Source of the DNA: Flavihumibacter fluminis
Lineage (GTDB): Bacteria; Bacteroidota; Bacteroidia; Chitinophagales; Chitinophagaceae
Direction of reading: 5' to 3'
Assembly: GCF_021491375.1 (NCBI RefSeq)
Contig: NZ_JAKEVY010000004.1
Span: 487,193 to 551,192 of the forward strand
Length of the DNA: 64,000 bases
Positions 1 through 9,495 of the stretch are shown one piece after another. Made by a program: the position numbers and the translations under genes. Numbering within the stretch: position 1 is the first letter of the stretch; the number at the start of each line of letters is the position of its first letter. Under the pieces are notes generated by a model. The model saw only the letters and a list, made by a program, of their open reading frames with translations. It had not been told where the DNA came from and did not search any database.

Positions 1-8
1 TCACCTGA

Positions 9-941
9 TTACACGTTAAAATGCCGGAAATTCCGGTTGAATAAAAAACCGGTAAAACGTGCCCATTTAATTTTTCGGGCTGGTTTCCGCAATAGCCAGT
101 ATTGCATGGCTACGATGCCTAAACAAAACGCAAATATTATTTTGTAAGCTAAATAATAGACATACCCCGTGTATTGTTTGAAAAAAAGTCCATAACCATA
201 CAAGGCATCCAATTGCAACCACATTCTGACAGCCGGGTTGCCTGTTCCTGTACCACCTTTTGACTGATGATGAAATACGGCTGCTGATGGTTCTAATAAA
301 ATTTTCCGACCATCCTTCCAGATTCGCCGACACAATTCGAGGTCAGAACCATAAATAAAAAAACGTTCATCCATCTGGTAATCGGAGCGAAACAGAAGCG
401 CTGCTCCGGCCGGCTGCTCTAAGGGCTGTGCTTTTGAAAGATCGAGGTCCATGCAGGTATAGCTTCGATAGGAGCTAAACCGGGTCCACCATTTTGCCGG
501 TACAAAAAACTCAACCAGCAAGGCAGTAATGGAAGGAAAACGACGAATATAATTTTGAATGCCACCATCCGGATAATACAGGTTGGGAGCTATGGCACCA
601 ACCGATGGATCCGACCCAAGAATATCAATCAGCTTTTTCCAGCTTTCATCCTTCAGAAAAGCATCCGGATTCAATAAAAAAATATAATCAGCTTCCGCAG
701 CCCGAATGCCCTGATTGCAGGCAATGGTATAACCCAGATTCCTGTCGTTCAGTAGCAACTTGATTTTGTCAGCAAATGGCAGGAGAGATTCTCTGGTAGT
801 ATCGGTTGAAGCATTATCGATAACAATAATGTTGCCTTCCCCATATTGCAGTACGCTCTTAACACAATCAACTATTAAGTCAGCACAATTATAACTAACG
901 ATCACAAAACTAACGGACGGTCTTTTTGTCTTTCCAGACAT
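9..941 (-). CDS. Family 2 glycosyltransferase (rhamnosyltransferase-like)
   Basis: Predicted to add a sugar from an NDP-sugar to a lipid-linked glycan at the inner face of the membrane. A GT-A fold opens at residue 10 (SFVIVSYN). A metal-binding NPDA sequence lies near residue 91, and an E-D/W acceptor region (GSDLELCRRIW) near 200. A hydrophobic segment at about 258-283 should anchor the C-terminus. The layout resembles WbbL-type rhamnosyltransferases, but the donor cannot be read from sequence. This is the last gene of the minus-strand polysaccharide operon inside the window; the operon may continue past base 1. Its start overlaps the end of the next GT2 gene by about 30 bases, suggesting translational coupling. 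Confidence 0.85.
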   Translation of the reverse strand: MSGKTKRPSVSFVIVSYNCADLIVDCVKSVLQYGEGNIIVIDNASTDTTRESLLPFADKIKLLLNDRNLGYTIACNQGIRAAEADYIFLLNPDAFLKDESWKKLIDILGSDPSVGAIAPNLYYPDGGIQNYIRRFPSITALLVEFFVPAKWWTRFSSYRSYTCMDLDLSKAQPLEQPAGAALLFRSDYQMDERFFIYGSDLELCRRIWKDGRKILLEPSAAVFHHQSKGGTGTGNPAVRMWLQLDALYGYGLFFKQYTGYVYYLAYKIIFAFCLGIVAMQYWLLRKPARKIKWARFTGFLFNRNFRHFNV

Positions 942-1860
942 GCTCTAAGGCTTTAGTTGTTTGGTTTACCGGCGTGAAAAAGAACGAACGGGCTTTTTTT
1001 AGCAATAGTTTACTCCCATGGTAAAAAAATCCAAAACCCAGGGCAGAAAATGCTTCATAAATGTTTTTACGAAACTCCTTTGACTGCTTTGCCAGGATGC
1101 AATAATTCAACAGGGAGGTATAATATTCTTTATTGAGACCATGAACTGTTTTGCTTTTATGCAGAATCAAGGGTTTGTTTTTCAATAATACCCTGACCAT
1201 TGTAGCATTCATTTTGTACTGGTTACTGGTCATGCTTCCGAAATGCACACGAACTTTCGATAATACCCTGGGAAGACATCCGAATGTTTTATCAGATAGA
1301 GACAAGCGGAGCCAAAGATCCCAATCTTCGAGTTCGCGCAGGGATTCATCAAAACCACCCTGCTCAAGAACAATTTCTTTTGGAATCAAAATGGTATTAA
1401 CGTGAATAAAATTTCCAAATAAAAGATGCCGGAGAATTTGCCCTTCATAAATCGGGAATTGGACCGGGAATGTTGCCTGAAAATTACCTGCTTCAAACCA
1501 TTCAGAGTAGCTGTATACGATATCAGTTTCCGGATTGGAACGCAGGTAGTCCAGTTGAGCCGATAGTTTATCGGGTAAAATAACATCATCCGCATCCAGG
1601 AATACCAGGTACTTGCCTGAAGCATGGGCTATCCCGGTATTTCGGGCGCCGGAAAGTCCCCGATTGTCCTGCCGTATGCAATGGAGATTTTGAACATCGG
1701 GGTATTTATTTTTAAGATACGGCGCTACCGGTTCAGCACTTCCGTCATCAACAACCAGTATTTCATGGGAAGTAAAAGTTGATTGTAAAACGGAATCGAT
1801 GGCATCTGCTACAAACTGCAGACTATTGTAACAAGGGATAATAACTGAAACCTCAACCAT
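910..1860 (-). CDS. Family 2 glycosyltransferase
   Basis: A 316-residue GT2 enzyme of the surface-polysaccharide operon. The GT-A fold begins at once with VSVIIPCYNS, the DxD-type metal site is in FLDADDVI near residue 85, and LEDWDLWLRL near 200 is the usual ED-x-W catalytic or acceptor region. The frame is open to 1902, but the ATG at 1860 is preferred: it puts the fold at the N-terminus and lies one base after the stop of the upstream GT4 gene. The sugar transferred is unknown. There is no membrane segment, so it is probably cytosolic and membrane-associated through the assembly complex. Confidence 0.87.
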   Translation of the reverse strand: MVEVSVIIPCYNSLQFVADAIDSVLQSTFTSHEILVVDDGSAEPVAPYLKNKYPDVQNLHCIRQDNRGLSGARNTGIAHASGKYLVFLDADDVILPDKLSAQLDYLRSNPETDIVYSYSEWFEAGNFQATFPVQFPIYEGQILRHLLFGNFIHVNTILIPKEIVLEQGGFDESLRELEDWDLWLRLSLSDKTFGCLPRVLSKVRVHFGSMTSNQYKMNATMVRVLLKNKPLILHKSKTVHGLNKEYYTSLLNYCILAKQSKEFRKNIYEAFSALGFGFFYHGSKLLLKKARSFFFTPVNQTTKALEHVWKDKKTVR

Positions 1861-1861
1861 T

Positions 1862-2953
1862 TCAGACTTGTTCAATAAATACTTTTGTTTTTCGGCCCAC
1901 ATTCACCCAATTGTATTCTTCCACAATCAATTGCCGGGCATTTTTTCTGAGCTCCTGTAATTTTTCGTAGTTGTTCTTGCAATAGTCAATTTTCTCAATA
2001 AGTTCATCCAGGTTATTATTAACCAGGAATCCTGTTTTGCCATTTTCAACAATCTCAGCCAATTGTCCCATATTATTGGCAAGCACAATCAATTCAAGGC
2101 TCAGGTAATCAAAAAGTTTTAAAGAAGATCCGTAAAAGCCATATTTACACCAGTCGTAACTATTGTATAAACACAAACCAACATGACTAAGCTGCAACAA
2201 TTCAGGCAAACGATCATGACTCACTTCCCCCATCGATAATACATTCGGTAAATATTCCTGGTTATAAACTGACCGGTTACTAAATACGAGAAACAGCAAG
2301 TCCGGATCCCGCTCGGCATAATGGGCAGCCAGTTTCATCAGCATATTGGTTCCCTGCCATGCGATGGCGCCATTTCCAGCCCAGCTCACCACAAATTTAC
2401 CCCTGACAATTTCGCGCAATGGGTTATTCCTGTTCGGCTCCATACGCCGGAATGTTTCAGGATCGGCAGCATTGGGGATAGTGGTTGTATTTTTTATTGA
2501 AAGGGCCGTTTGTGCATAATTTTCAAGAATGGAACTCACTCCGATGCATCCATCACAGAATTTTGCCAGCCATTTTCTTTTACGGTGCTGAAATCGAATC
2601 CATCGGCTCACTTTTTTCGGTACTGATTGCTGATAGTCAACCAGTCTTTCTTCAACTGGCGCGTTCAACTCCCATATCACCTTTATACGTCCAAATGAAA
2701 CCAGTTTCAACAGGGTGAACCAATCATTCCACAACCAGGGATTTATTCTTATATAAATAACATCAATGGATCGTATGAACCGAATGAGTCCCCTAATTGA
2801 TTTCGGGTGATCAATGGTAATGGAATTGGGGCCAAGCCCAATTGAATGCAGTTCTACAGACTGATCCTTTAATGATTGAAAAAGATGGTAGCCATGAACA
2901 GACGCGCTGCTGGAAAGCGGGTAGAATTTAGTATACACAATTCCGATTCTCAT
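1862..2953 (-). CDS. Family 4 glycosyltransferase
   Basis: Predicted retaining glycosyltransferase with a GT-B fold (363 residues). The N-terminal Rossmann half opens with MRIGIVYTKFYP. The C-terminal donor half holds VVSWAGNGAIAWQG and a region like the E-x7-E signature (SLKLFDYLSLE followed by AEIVENGKTGF). It overlaps the flippase gene by four bases (ATGA), so translation is probably coupled. It should add one residue of the repeat unit exported by the neighbouring flippase and Wza/Wzc-like proteins. Donor and acceptor cannot be assigned. Confidence 0.85.
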   Translation of the reverse strand: MRIGIVYTKFYPLSSSASVHGYHLFQSLKDQSVELHSIGLGPNSITIDHPKSIRGLIRFIRSIDVIYIRINPWLWNDWFTLLKLVSFGRIKVIWELNAPVEERLVDYQQSVPKKVSRWIRFQHRKRKWLAKFCDGCIGVSSILENYAQTALSIKNTTTIPNAADPETFRRMEPNRNNPLREIVRGKFVVSWAGNGAIAWQGTNMLMKLAAHYAERDPDLLFLVFSNRSVYNQEYLPNVLSMGEVSHDRLPELLQLSHVGLCLYNSYDWCKYGFYGSSLKLFDYLSLELIVLANNMGQLAEIVENGKTGFLVNNNLDELIEKIDYCKNNYEKLQELRKNARQLIVEEYNWVNVGRKTKVFIEQV

Positions 2954-4398
2954 GCAGCTGATTTCTTTTTAAATACAGATAATAACTCTCTCACGATATC
3001 TTTTGAGAAAACCAATAAAGCAAGCGCATAAATACCGAAAAAAAGAACACCTGCCAATAGCAAGCGGGCAAATGGGTTCAGTTCACTCAACTGATGAATA
3101 ACCAGCCAACCCGATGTTGCTAAAGCCGAATAGAGTATTGATGGTAACAGCGGTTTCAAAAACTGAATTAGATTGATAGAAAGAATTGGGCCAACCAGCC
3201 AGTGAACATGCGCCACAATTAAAAATAATCCAAAAATAAACTGAACCAGACAAACCCAGAACATCCCCCCAGGCATTGCCAGCAACAAGATTACCGGCGT
3301 AATACAGAGGATAGTTAAATTCCAGAAAAATGCCCATTTAGGTTTACCCGTTGCCAGCAACAGGCCACCCATAGGATTTACAATTGAGCGTATTAAAATA
3401 TACAGGGAAAGTACTTGTACTACCGGAATTGCGGCAGTCCATTTGGCACCAAACAGCACCAATACGATATCACTGGCAAACACAGACAAAAATGCGTAAA
3501 CAGGAAAATTGACGAGAGACAGGTAGCGCAAGGTTTTCAGATACAGTGATCTCATGATAGGAACTTCTTCTTTGTATTTTGCTAACAAAGGAAAATTAAC
3601 CTGTGTCAAAATTGGATTAATGACCATATAAGGTCGCATGATCAGGTTTTTACCCTGGTTGTATACGCCCAATAATTGAATACCCAAAAAATTTCCAACC
3701 AGTAATACATCCACCTGGCGGTTTATAAAATTGATCAGGTTATCCCCCATAACAAATAATCCGAATGAAAAGAAGGGACGGATTGACTTTATTGCAAAAA
3801 AGCCGGTAGGCCTGAAATAGCGACTTCCCATCCGGAAAATAAAAAAGCAGGAAATAACGATTCCTGCCATATGAAGTAGTACTAGTGAGTATACTCCCCA
3901 ACCATTGTATGCGGCCCAAATCCCAACCAAAAAGGACACAGATCTGGCCAGAATATCACGCTGAGCAATTCTTTTAAACTCTAACTGTTTTTGGATCAGG
4001 CTGAGATAAAGACTTTCAACCGGAATTAAAAGAAAGCCGGATGAAACAATCCGAATTACAGGCACCAGCCTGGGCTCTTCGTAGAAAGCAGCCACAACCG
4101 GTGCAATCACCATTAATAGTGCAAAGAGGAAAATCCCAATAAAAAGACTCAGCCAAAATAAAGAAGACAATTGCTCCTGGCTGATATCTTTTTTTTGAAT
4201 AATTACTGCAGAAAAACCAGCGTCCAGAAACAGCTGGGAAAAACCTATCACCACCAGGGCCAGTCCCATAATGCCAAAATCTGAAGTAGTCAGCATCCTG
4301 GCAAGGATGGAGGTTTGAATAAGTTGAAAAAGAACGCCGGCGAAGGAAGCCAACCCCGTCCATTTAACCCCTTTAAACACTGTTTCAGATAAGCTCAC
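2950..4398 (-). CDS. Polysaccharide flippase (Wzx/MATE-like)
   Basis: A 482-residue, very hydrophobic protein with about 12-14 predicted membrane helices. It matches the polysaccharide transporter family (Wzx/WzxC) that flips undecaprenyl-linked oligosaccharide across the inner membrane. The N-terminal WTGLASFAGVLFQLIQTSILARML is typical of this family. It sits between two GT4 genes and overlaps both by four bases. No Wzy polymerase was recognised in the window; it may lie beyond base 1. Confidence 0.9.
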   Translation of the reverse strand: MSLSETVFKGVKWTGLASFAGVLFQLIQTSILARMLTTSDFGIMGLALVVIGFSQLFLDAGFSAVIIQKKDISQEQLSSLFWLSLFIGIFLFALLMVIAPVVAAFYEEPRLVPVIRIVSSGFLLIPVESLYLSLIQKQLEFKRIAQRDILARSVSFLVGIWAAYNGWGVYSLVLLHMAGIVISCFFIFRMGSRYFRPTGFFAIKSIRPFFSFGLFVMGDNLINFINRQVDVLLVGNFLGIQLLGVYNQGKNLIMRPYMVINPILTQVNFPLLAKYKEEVPIMRSLYLKTLRYLSLVNFPVYAFLSVFASDIVLVLFGAKWTAAIPVVQVLSLYILIRSIVNPMGGLLLATGKPKWAFFWNLTILCITPVILLLAMPGGMFWVCLVQFIFGLFLIVAHVHWLVGPILSINLIQFLKPLLPSILYSALATSGWLVIHQLSELNPFARLLLAGVLFFGIYALALLVFSKDIVRELLSVFKKKSAA

Positions 4399-5531
4399 GG
4401 CGTATTACCTGGTTTCACATTCACAACTGATTCAATGGTTTTATAGATGCATTGAATATGACGTTCCAATGAAAAATTGGCTGCAATTCTGGATCTGGAC
4501 CGCTCCCCCATCTGCCTTGCCAATGATGCATCTTCAAGAATGGTTTTCATATTCAGAACCATGGAATTCACATCATGTTCTTCACACAACAAACCGGTTT
4601 CTCCATGCACGATGATATCCGGAATTCCTGCATGCAAGGTTGAAACAACAGGCAATGCCGCTGCTGACGCTTCCAGTATCGCTACCGGAGTTCCTTCGGA
4701 ATCGCCATTTTCAGCAGTAACGGAATGCTGCACAAAGGCTCTGACATGTTGCATCTGTTCTGCAATCTGCTCACTGCTCAGAACTCCACAAAAATGGACC
4801 TTATCTGAAATTCCTAATGAATTGACAAGTGCAACACAGGATGAATATCGCTCACCGGATCCAACCATATATAGTGTTGAATTTGGATATTCTTTAGATA
4901 CCTCGAAAAATGCTTTTATAGTTAGCTCAGGTGCTTTTTTCTCAACAAATCTTCCAACTGCGAGAAATGCCTGACAGTTGTAATCCGGTTTTACCTGGAA
5001 GTAGTGATCAGCTGGTCCATAATGGTTCAGAATCATTTTCTCCGGAGGACATCCCATGCGTTCCAGCACATTTTTCATATGATTCGAGACGACAAAAATA
5101 CCACTGGCAAAATGGAACATCTTTTTATACTTTTCACGCAGCGGTTCAACCACCAATCGATTGGTAGCATCATATCCATGAAAATGTACGAAAAGGGGAA
5201 TATCCAACCGTTCACAAACCTTTTGAACCGCAACGCCTGTCATTCCATACTCAGCAAGTACTGCCTGAATCTGATTTCTTTTTAGATATCTCGCCAAGGC
5301 TTTTTCGTGGGGACATAATAGACCCGGAAATAACGTTTGCCAAAACCTGTTCAGCTTGGATGTCCAGTTGTTTAGCTTGTAGCAATATTGTCCATCTTCT
5401 GATTCAACTGGCAAAAATCCACCAAACAGATAATAAACAGATGCGGGAATTCTGCTTCTGTGAAACTGAATGAATGTTTCTGAATATTGCTGTTGATTGG
5501 GTGAAACGATAGCCAGCCTGAAAGTTTTCAT
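4395..5531 (-). CDS. Family 4 glycosyltransferase (WcaL/AmsK-like)
   Basis: A 378-residue GT-B enzyme. The N-terminal half holds FVHFHGYDATN. The C-terminal half has AVGRFVEKKAPELTIKAF and the donor-binding EGTPVAILEASA with a following GIPDIIVHGETGLL, a good E-x7-E match. This layout is typical of colanic-acid-type glycosyltransferases that finish an exopolysaccharide repeat. It overlaps the flippase start by four bases and lies 21 bases downstream of the tyrosine kinase gene, so it belongs to the same transcript. Confidence 0.87.
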   Translation of the reverse strand: MKTFRLAIVSPNQQQYSETFIQFHRSRIPASVYYLFGGFLPVESEDGQYCYKLNNWTSKLNRFWQTLFPGLLCPHEKALARYLKRNQIQAVLAEYGMTGVAVQKVCERLDIPLFVHFHGYDATNRLVVEPLREKYKKMFHFASGIFVVSNHMKNVLERMGCPPEKMILNHYGPADHYFQVKPDYNCQAFLAVGRFVEKKAPELTIKAFFEVSKEYPNSTLYMVGSGERYSSCVALVNSLGISDKVHFCGVLSSEQIAEQMQHVRAFVQHSVTAENGDSEGTPVAILEASAAALPVVSTLHAGIPDIIVHGETGLLCEEHDVNSMVLNMKTILEDASLARQMGERSRSRIAANFSLERHIQCIYKTIESVVNVKPGNTP

Positions 5532-5552
5532 GGATATTACTTCTACTAATCA

Positions 5553-7913
5553 TTAACTTTTGGAACCAAATAAACGACTCCATATTCCTTTTTTACCTTT
5601 AGTTTCTTCATTAAAGTAAACTTCGATATTTTTTTTATGTCCATATCCATAACCATATCCATATCCATAACCTGAAGATTCTTTTACATCATTTAAAACG
5701 ACTGAAAGATTCGGCAGTTTTTTTTCTTGTTTCAACGCCTTGATATAATCCAGTGATTTTTTTACTGTATAACCCTGTCTTACAACGAAAATTGTTGCAT
5801 CGGCAAATTTTCCTAATGTAATACTGTCACTTACAACTCCAACCGGAGCTGAATCAATAATAATTAAATCAAAATTTACTTTAGCCCAGGAAAACAACTC
5901 TTCCATTGCTGGCAATAACATGAGTTCCGCCGGATTAGGGGGAATTAATCCACAAGGCAATATATAAAGATTGTCCAGCCCATCAACTTTCTTAACAAGG
6001 CTGCTTAATTCACCATGACCTATCAGAAATGATGTAAGTCCTTTATGGGTACCCAAACCCAAATTTGATGCAATCTTAGGCTTTCGGATATCAAATTCCA
6101 GTATGAGCGTCTTGCGGCTCGCAAGTGCGAATGCAGCAGCAATATTTGTACTCAGAAAGGATTTGCCTTCACCACTCATGGAAGAAGTAACAAGCAATAC
6201 CGGTTTTGTAGAACTTGATAGCATGTAGGACATATTGGTTCTTATAGTCCTGAACTGTTCGGTAATAAATGTTCGATTTTGCAAATTGACAAGTAACGGA
6301 TTTGGATCATCTGATCTTGACACTTCTCCAACAATAGGCACGTCCAAAACTTTCTCTATATCGCTCCTGAATTTAATTTTATCATTTAACAAATTGATAA
6401 CTGCAATAATAAAAACAGGCAGAAACAAACCTCCTAACAAAAATTTAATAAACACAGATTTAGGTAAGGGAGCAACCAGTTTTGCACGGATCGTTGCTTT
6501 TTCAAGAATGCTTGCATTTGTAACAACAGCGGATGCCCCAATTGCCACTTCCTCCTTTTTGGATAAAAGGAACAGGTATAACTCCTCTTTAATTTTTTGC
6601 TGACGTTCGATATTTAATAACTGCCTTGCCTGCCCGGGTATACCAATCGCCTTCTTTTTCGTTGAAGTGAGTTCCCGAGCTATCTGAGAGCCAGTAATAT
6701 CATATGAGCTACCAACGCTTTTTAACGCCTCCTGTATATCCCTTCTTAATTTTTCTATACTTGCATTAAGATCTGTCACGATTGGGTTCAATTCAGTAGT
6801 CGACTTCAACAGGGTAGCTCTTTTAAGTTGAAGGTCGTTATATGCAGTAATCAATGGTCCAAGAGTAGGTTCGTCAACACCCAAATTTACCGGAACGGTT
6901 GAATTATTGTTTTCCGCTTTTGATATATAATCTTGTAACCATTGCAGAATCTGCTTTCGATTTTGCATCTCTGCATACCTGGTTTCAAGTTCCCTACTAC
7001 TTGTAGCCAGGAAAGTAGAACTTTCAACAGGGGAGAGCGATTCCGATTTCTCCTGAAAACGCTGAATGGCCATTTCAACTCCCGATAGTTCAGACTTGAG
7101 AGAATCTAATCTTTCATCTATAAACTCAATTGTATTTTTTGCAATTGAACTTTTATCTTCTACTGTCAACCGCTGATATTCTACCATTAATTCATTAACA
7201 AAATCCGATGCTAGTAGCTTATTCATGGATTGAAATGAGATACTGATGATACTACCCATATCGGTAACTAATTTCACGTCAAGATGTGGCACCATGAGTT
7301 CTGCCGCCAAATCCAGTGGATAAATCTTTATTTTGAAATTCAATGTCTCAAAGTCGTTAATATGTTTATTAACAAGATGTAAACGAAAAACACCCTGATT
7401 TGGCAACGTAAATGTTTCCCCAAACTTATATTTTTCACCATTGCTCAATTGAAAACTAATTGTATCTAGTACAGTTATATCTAACACATAAACAACCGAA
7501 TCTTTTTTCCCCAGAACCTCCATTTGCAGGGGATTATCTTCATACAGTTGCGCAGACCTAACTTTTCCTATTCCCTCATAAATAATATTCCAGTTTTTTC
7601 TTTCAATAACACGCTGAATAAAGGAAGTGGATTTGAGGATTGCCATTTCATTGGTCAGGTTAGGTCCTGCATCATTGAGAAACAGCCGGTTAAATTTTTC
7701 ATCTTCGGAATTGATAGGATTTTCATTACGGATTATCATTTGCCCATCAGCAGAATATACTTCTGGCGTGTAACGTAGATATATAAATGCAATAAGAATA
7801 CTCAGTAAAACGGATAAAATAATCCAGGGTAGATACTTCAGATTTCGCTGCAATAACTCATACGGGGAAATATCCGATTTGTTGTTGTAAAATTGATCCG
7901 TATTAAATTCCAT
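5553..7913 (-). CDS. Polysaccharide co-polymerase / BY-type tyrosine kinase (Wzc-like)
   Basis: An inner-membrane protein that controls chain length and export of surface polysaccharide. A first membrane helix is at about 29-49 (LPWIILSVLLSILIAFIYL), followed by a Wzz domain and a long periplasmic coiled-coil-rich part. A second helix near 500-520 leads into a cytosolic kinase. The kinase has Walker A (SGEGKSFLSTNIA), Walker A' (LILEFDIRKP) and Walker B (FDLIIIDSAPVG). The C-tail has a tyrosine cluster, a run of GY repeats at about 746-757, the expected autophosphorylation target. The gene lies nine bases after the Wza-like gene, completing a Wza-Wzc pair. At 786 residues the length is normal for the family. 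Confidence 0.93.
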   Translation of the reverse strand: MEFNTDQFYNNKSDISPYELLQRNLKYLPWIILSVLLSILIAFIYLRYTPEVYSADGQMIIRNENPINSEDEKFNRLFLNDAGPNLTNEMAILKSTSFIQRVIERKNWNIIYEGIGKVRSAQLYEDNPLQMEVLGKKDSVVYVLDITVLDTISFQLSNGEKYKFGETFTLPNQGVFRLHLVNKHINDFETLNFKIKIYPLDLAAELMVPHLDVKLVTDMGSIISISFQSMNKLLASDFVNELMVEYQRLTVEDKSSIAKNTIEFIDERLDSLKSELSGVEMAIQRFQEKSESLSPVESSTFLATSSRELETRYAEMQNRKQILQWLQDYISKAENNNSTVPVNLGVDEPTLGPLITAYNDLQLKRATLLKSTTELNPIVTDLNASIEKLRRDIQEALKSVGSSYDITGSQIARELTSTKKKAIGIPGQARQLLNIERQQKIKEELYLFLLSKKEEVAIGASAVVTNASILEKATIRAKLVAPLPKSVFIKFLLGGLFLPVFIIAVINLLNDKIKFRSDIEKVLDVPIVGEVSRSDDPNPLLVNLQNRTFITEQFRTIRTNMSYMLSSSTKPVLLVTSSMSGEGKSFLSTNIAAAFALASRKTLILEFDIRKPKIASNLGLGTHKGLTSFLIGHGELSSLVKKVDGLDNLYILPCGLIPPNPAELMLLPAMEELFSWAKVNFDLIIIDSAPVGVVSDSITLGKFADATIFVVRQGYTVKKSLDYIKALKQEKKLPNLSVVLNDVKESSGYGYGYGYGYGHKKNIEVYFNEETKGKKGIWSRLFGSKS
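5638..5675 (-). repeat. Short tandem repeat encoding the kinase GY tail
   Basis: A run of imperfect six-base units (CATATC/CATAAC on the plus strand) inside the Wzc-like gene. It encodes alternating Gly-Tyr near the C-terminus. Because the unit is six bases, slipped-strand changes would add or remove two residues without shifting the frame. Confidence 0.7.
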
Positions 7914-7921
7914 CTTACTTA

Positions 7922-8722
7922 TTAACGTCTGATGATAGATATTATTAATACAAGCACAGACACGATACTACTTCCGATAGTCACATTACGCAATAAAACC
8001 TGTTCATTACCGGTCGGCTTTCTTCTGGTAGGTTCAACATATACCAGGTCATTTGAAGCCAGATAGAAAAAATCTGAACTGTAAACATCCGGACTTCTAA
8101 GATCAAGTCTTTTTGATACCCTTTTACCATCAATTTCTCTAACCACAAGAATATTATCCCTTCTGCTAAAATTGGTAAAATCACCTGCGAATCCAATTGC
8201 ATCAAACACCGATACTTTTACTCCGGGCATGTCAATTACACCCGGACGGGTAACTTCCCCCAAAACAGTAATTCGTGCATTGGCAAATCGAACAATTACA
8301 TACGGGTTAAGCAGATATAAACTGAGTTGCTTTTGGAGTTCATCAGCTAATCCCTGACAGGTCAGCCCCGCCGATTTTATCTGACCAATTTTATGAATTA
8401 GTATCTCCCCATTATTATCAACAAAATACCCTCTTCCCATTGCAGAAATCTGAGAACCATTTGCCATTGTAGCACTTGTACTCCCACCTGATTGTGCCTG
8501 ATTGAATTGTTCTGTAGCTTCTTTGTTGTCACTATAAATCAAAATCGTTAAGAGGTCTCCCTTTTTTATTACCGGATTCGGGATTTTTAAACTTAACTCT
8601 TCCGCCGTATCAATTCCCTGCAGTATAATTCGTTGCTGGTGATTTTTCTGCGAGGCACCACAAGCAATTAACAAAAAAAGTGCAGTAACCATTGCTGCAC
8701 CCTGGTATAGCATTCTCAGCAT
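7922..8722 (-). CDS. Polysaccharide export lipoprotein (Wza-like)
   Basis: Predicted outer-membrane export channel subunit. A lipoprotein signal peptide ends in LLIAC with the modified cysteine at residue 21. A Poly_export domain follows (IKKGDLLTILIYSDN, then LIHKIGQIKSAGLTCQGLADEL), then an SLBB-type domain (RITVLGEVTRPGVIDMPG). The last 20 residues form a hydrophobic helix, matching the C-terminal helix that crosses the outer membrane in Wza. It sits directly between the UpxY gene and the kinase gene in the operon. At 266 residues it is shorter than E. coli Wza, as is usual in Bacteroidota. Confidence 0.92.
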   Translation of the reverse strand: MLRMLYQGAAMVTALFLLIACGASQKNHQQRIILQGIDTAEELSLKIPNPVIKKGDLLTILIYSDNKEATEQFNQAQSGGSTSATMANGSQISAMGRGYFVDNNGEILIHKIGQIKSAGLTCQGLADELQKQLSLYLLNPYVIVRFANARITVLGEVTRPGVIDMPGVKVSVFDAIGFAGDFTNFSRRDNILVVREIDGKRVSKRLDLRSPDVYSSDFFYLASNDLVYVEPTRRKPTGNEQVLLRNVTIGSSIVSVLVLIISIIRR

Positions 8723-8756
8723 GTATAGTATTGGTTAAGTATCAAAATTGTCTGCA

Positions 8757-9257
8757 TCACTTTACAACCACCTTCTCTTTATCCAGCGTAGCTACCAGCT
8801 TACAGCCCAGGCTCTCAATCAGCACTTCCACGCGTTTTTTATCAGCCGACAGAATTCGCCCCTGCTGCTCCATGAATACCCCGGAAGTGATGATCACCTG
8901 GTCACCCGGTTTCGGTTCCGGCAGTTGCTCCACCTCCACATCTTCGAACTCATTCAGGAAACGTTTGATCCGCTCGATTTCAATTTCTTTTACCTGAGCC
9001 GGCTTTCCCAGCCAGTAAACAAAATTTACCACACCGTCAACAAAACGCACATCTGCTCTGTCTTCGTCTGTTACCCGCACAAAAACATAACTTTTGAACA
9101 AGGGCTCCTCCACTACTTTATACCGATCGCTCCATTTTTTACGGACCTTGTTCAACGGGCAATACGACTGCCACCCCTTCTGAAGAAGCAATTCATGCAC
9201 CTTCTTCTCCCAGCGCGGTTTAGTGTAAAGTGCGTACCAGTTTTTCTGCTTGGTCAT
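8757..9257 (-). CDS. UpxY-type NusG-family antiterminator
   Basis: A 166-residue NusG paralogue. The NGN domain begins WYALYTKPRWEKKVHELL, and a KOW-type domain covers about 115-160 (PKPGDQVIITSGVF). Proteins of this type head Bacteroidota capsule loci and let RNA polymerase read through the operon. It is the first gene of the polysaccharide operon here, which fits. The ATG at 9257 is chosen over the in-frame one at 9275 because the NGN fold starts right after it. A terminator hairpin lies upstream in its own leader and is a natural target for its action (inference). Confidence 0.9.
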   Translation of the reverse strand: MTKQKNWYALYTKPRWEKKVHELLLQKGWQSYCPLNKVRKKWSDRYKVVEEPLFKSYVFVRVTDEDRADVRFVDGVVNFVYWLGKPAQVKEIEIERIKRFLNEFEDVEVEQLPEPKPGDQVIITSGVFMEQQGRILSADKKRVEVLIESLGCKLVATLDKEKVVVK

Positions 9258-9305
9258 AGGTATCAGGTTTTTCAACCCTGCAATTTAGGCATAGCTTCGC
9301 CTCCT

Positions 9306-9321
9306 CAGTCCCATCGGACTG
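9306..9321 (-). promoter_or_regulatory. Leader hairpin upstream of upxY-like gene
   Basis: A perfect six-base-pair stem with a four-base loop, CAGTCC-CATC-GGACTG. It lies in the untranslated leader between the leader terminator and the UpxY start. It may be an RNA element for antitermination or translation control; the role is inferred from position only. Confidence 0.4.
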
Positions 9322-9344
9322 AAATTTTCCTTACCCACATGCAA

Positions 9345-9386
9345 TAAAAAAGGCAAGGGAGCCCATATTTCGACCTCCTTGCCTTC
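9345..9386 (-). terminator. Rho-independent terminator in the operon leader
   Basis: Read on the minus strand, AAGGCAAGG pairs perfectly with CCTTGCCTT across an 18-base loop and is followed by a run of six T. It lies downstream of the candidate promoter at 9496-9503 and upstream of the UpxY gene, so it would stop leader transcripts unless read through. It could also end read-through from the acyltransferase gene at 9518-10042. Confidence 0.75.
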
Positions 9387-9437
9387 AACAAAAATATGTT
9401 GTAATCAGAACTACCGCCAACAATGCCAGCACTTGAT

Positions 9438-9488
9438 TCACAGGTTGAATTTTAAGGGTCCTCGCAATGGTGGTGGGTACTTCACCAT
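9438..9488 (-). CDS. Possible 16-residue leader peptide
   Basis: A short ORF, MVKYPPPLRGPLKFNL, starts seven bases after a perfect TATATTTG box and ends about 50 bases before the leader terminator. Three consecutive prolines are a known ribosome-slowing motif, so a translation-linked attenuation role is possible. A 17-codon ORF can arise by chance; the position relative to promoter and terminator is the only support. Confidence 0.3.
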   Translation of the reverse strand: MVKYPPPLRGPLKFNL

Positions 9489-9495
9489 TTATCAA

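Noticed and set aside
5638..5675. GY repeat as a mobile repeat copy
   Set aside because: It is a local hexamer run matching the known tyrosine-tail role of BY-kinases and shares no words with the dispersed elements.
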